A stretch of DNA of 64,000 nucleotides, taken from Jeotgalibacillus alimentarius. Its GTDB lineage: Bacteria; Bacillota; Bacilli; Bacillales; Jeotgalibacillaceae. The translations under genes and the position numbers were made by a program. The notes beneath the pieces are model-generated. The model searched no databases. It had not been told where the DNA came from and worked only from the letters and a program-made list of their open reading frames with translations. The stretch lies in the NCBI RefSeq assembly GCF_000829445.1, contig NZ_JXRQ01000025.1, forward strand, positions 186,001 to 250,000. The letters are read 5' to 3'. The stretch's first letter is position 1, and each line of letters opens with the position of its first letter. Positions 63,310 to 64,000 of this stretch are shown here, piece by piece.

Positions 63310-63412
63310 GGGGACGGAGTTAACACTCCACAAGAAATGTGAACTCTGTCCCCGATAATTACAGCAATAGGGACGGAGTTTAGACTCCATATGAAGTCTA
63401 AACTCCGTCCCC
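63310..63412. repeat. GGGGACGGAGTT palindrome cluster 16
   Basis: GGGGACGGAGTTAACACTCC, then GAACTCTGTCCCC, then a compact unit GGGACGGAGTTTAGACTCC to AGTCTAAACTCCGTCCCC (63370-63412) with a short loop. Confidence 0.93.
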
Positions 63413-63429
63413 AAAATCTCTCTGTGCCC

Positions 63430-64000
63430 CTAAAACTCTCTCATCCGCCGCAGCACCACCGCAATTATTGCAGCAAGTCCAAGCAGACCTGCCAGTAAAA
63501 ACCAGGCCGTATGGAAGTTTCCGCTGATATCGATGGTGAGGCCGAAGAGTGGTGGCAGGATAATGACGCCTGCTGAACCGATTGTAAGGCTGACACCGCT
63601 TGCTGCTCCGGCTTGCTCTTTTGGTGTGAGTTCGGTTGCGATATTCATCCATAGACCGTTAAATCCAGAGACTGCAAAACCGAGGATGATGACGATGAAA
63701 ACGAGTAATGGCACCAGTACACCATCTGATAAAAACGCCATTCCGAGTGTGCCTGTCAAAGCCGTGATAATAATCATCATGAGGACCGGAAATCTCTTGC
63801 CCCCGAACATTGAATCGCTCACCGTTCCCCACAGAATGCGTCCAACTGACCCGCCTACTTCTGATAAAACGAGCATCGTTCCTGCAATTGCGAGACTTAG
63901 AAACAATTCATCAGTCACAAAAAATAATAAATACGTGTTCACACTCATTTGTGATCCGTTTAAAATGAGGGCGATCAGACTGATCATCAAAAGTGGTTTA
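63430..64000 (-). CDS. MFS transporter, C-terminal part (runs off the right edge)
   Basis: The frame is open from 64000 to the stop at 63430 and encodes about 190 residues with six hydrophobic segments, matching the C-terminal half of a 12-helix major facilitator. GTVSDSMFGGKRFPVL fits the conserved inter-helix loop of MFS carriers (GxxxDrxGrr-like), and NIATELTPKEQAGAASGVS is also typical. The substrate cannot be predicted. It lies downstream of, and is read in the same direction as, whatever precedes it beyond the window. Confidence 0.85.
   Translation of the reverse strand, partial: KPLLMISLIALILNGSQMSVNTYLLFFVTDELFLSLAIAGTMLVLSEVGGSVGRILWGTVSDSMFGGKRFPVLMMIIITALTGTLGMAFLSDGVLVPLLVFIVIILGFAVSGFNGLWMNIATELTPKEQAGAASGVSLTIGSAGVIILPPLFGLTIDISGNFHTAWFLLAGLLGLAAIIAVVLRRMREF

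Noticed and set aside
24159-63412. The repeated GGGGACGGAG units as a CRISPR array
   Set aside because: Spacing is irregular, units are spread over 39 kb between ordinary genes, there are no uniform spacers and no cas genes.
63232-63414. A longer N-terminus for the MerR regulator
   Set aside because: The extension is encoded by the repeat and promoter; the MerR fold begins at ATG 63231 with its own ribosome binding site.

Overview
The window looks like a chromosomal segment of a low-to-moderate GC, Gram-positive Bacillales bacterium, probably Bacillaceae or Planococcaceae from a saline or marine setting. The left edge has the Bacillus-type order degS / yvyE / LCP gene / tagO. Purine-rich ribosome binding sites with many TTG and GTG starts, csaB, and very acidic secreted proteins point the same way. 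No rRNA, tRNA, prophage or CRISPR array was seen.

Layout. (1) 1-8.7 kb: the start of degS, yvyE and an LCP ligase gene, then tagO and a tightly packed minus-strand operon (csaB, GT4 glycosyltransferase, Alg14-like, Alg13-like, MurJ/Wzx-type flippase). This is a nearly complete route to a pyruvylated secondary cell wall polymer (SCWP), the ligand of SLH domains. (2) 8.9-22.4 kb: a run of six secreted enzymes, each with three SLH domains (amidase, phosphodiester glycosidase, subtilase, NlpC/P60, SGNH esterase, glucosaminidase), interrupted by an acyltransferase. (3) 22.7-29.8 kb: a polysaccharide polymerase/ligase-like membrane protein, a GtrA-GtrB-GtrII three-component glucosylation cassette, an SLH protein with a metal-ligand-less metallo-beta-lactamase-like domain, and a second acyltransferase. 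(4) 30.2-33.1 kb: a 955-residue acidic SLH protein that is the best S-layer candidate. (5) 33-44 kb: diguanylate cyclase, LysM-NlpC/P60 endopeptidase, an unrecognised duplicated protein, a chemoreceptor, and three more SLH proteins (5'-nucleotidase, CAP domain, unknown). (6) 44-64 kb: mostly ordinary genes (second LCP, formamidase, giant SLH subtilase, NERD-like, DUF1456, oxidoreductase, aminotransferase, SLH-less glucosaminidase paralogue, VanZ-like, a MerR-controlled fatty-acid operon, MFS transporter).

Twelve SLH proteins lie in about 44 kb next to the genes that probably make, decorate and attach their anchor, so much of the window reads as one cell-surface system: polymer synthesis, flipping, polymerisation, LCP ligation, pyruvylation, then non-covalent docking of S-layer and exoenzymes.

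Overlaid on the right two thirds is a dispersed family of intergenic palindromes with the core GGGGACGGAGTT...AACTCCGTCCCC, in 16 clusters from 24.2 to 63.4 kb. A single intact REP-associated tyrosine transposase (RAYT, 47.2-48.0 kb) sits between two of them. Two elements have become the 3' ends of genes and supply their last codons and stop. Other repeats are a Bacillales-type ~150 bp imperfect palindrome (three copies, 2.4-11.2 kb) and one variant palindrome at 20.3 kb.
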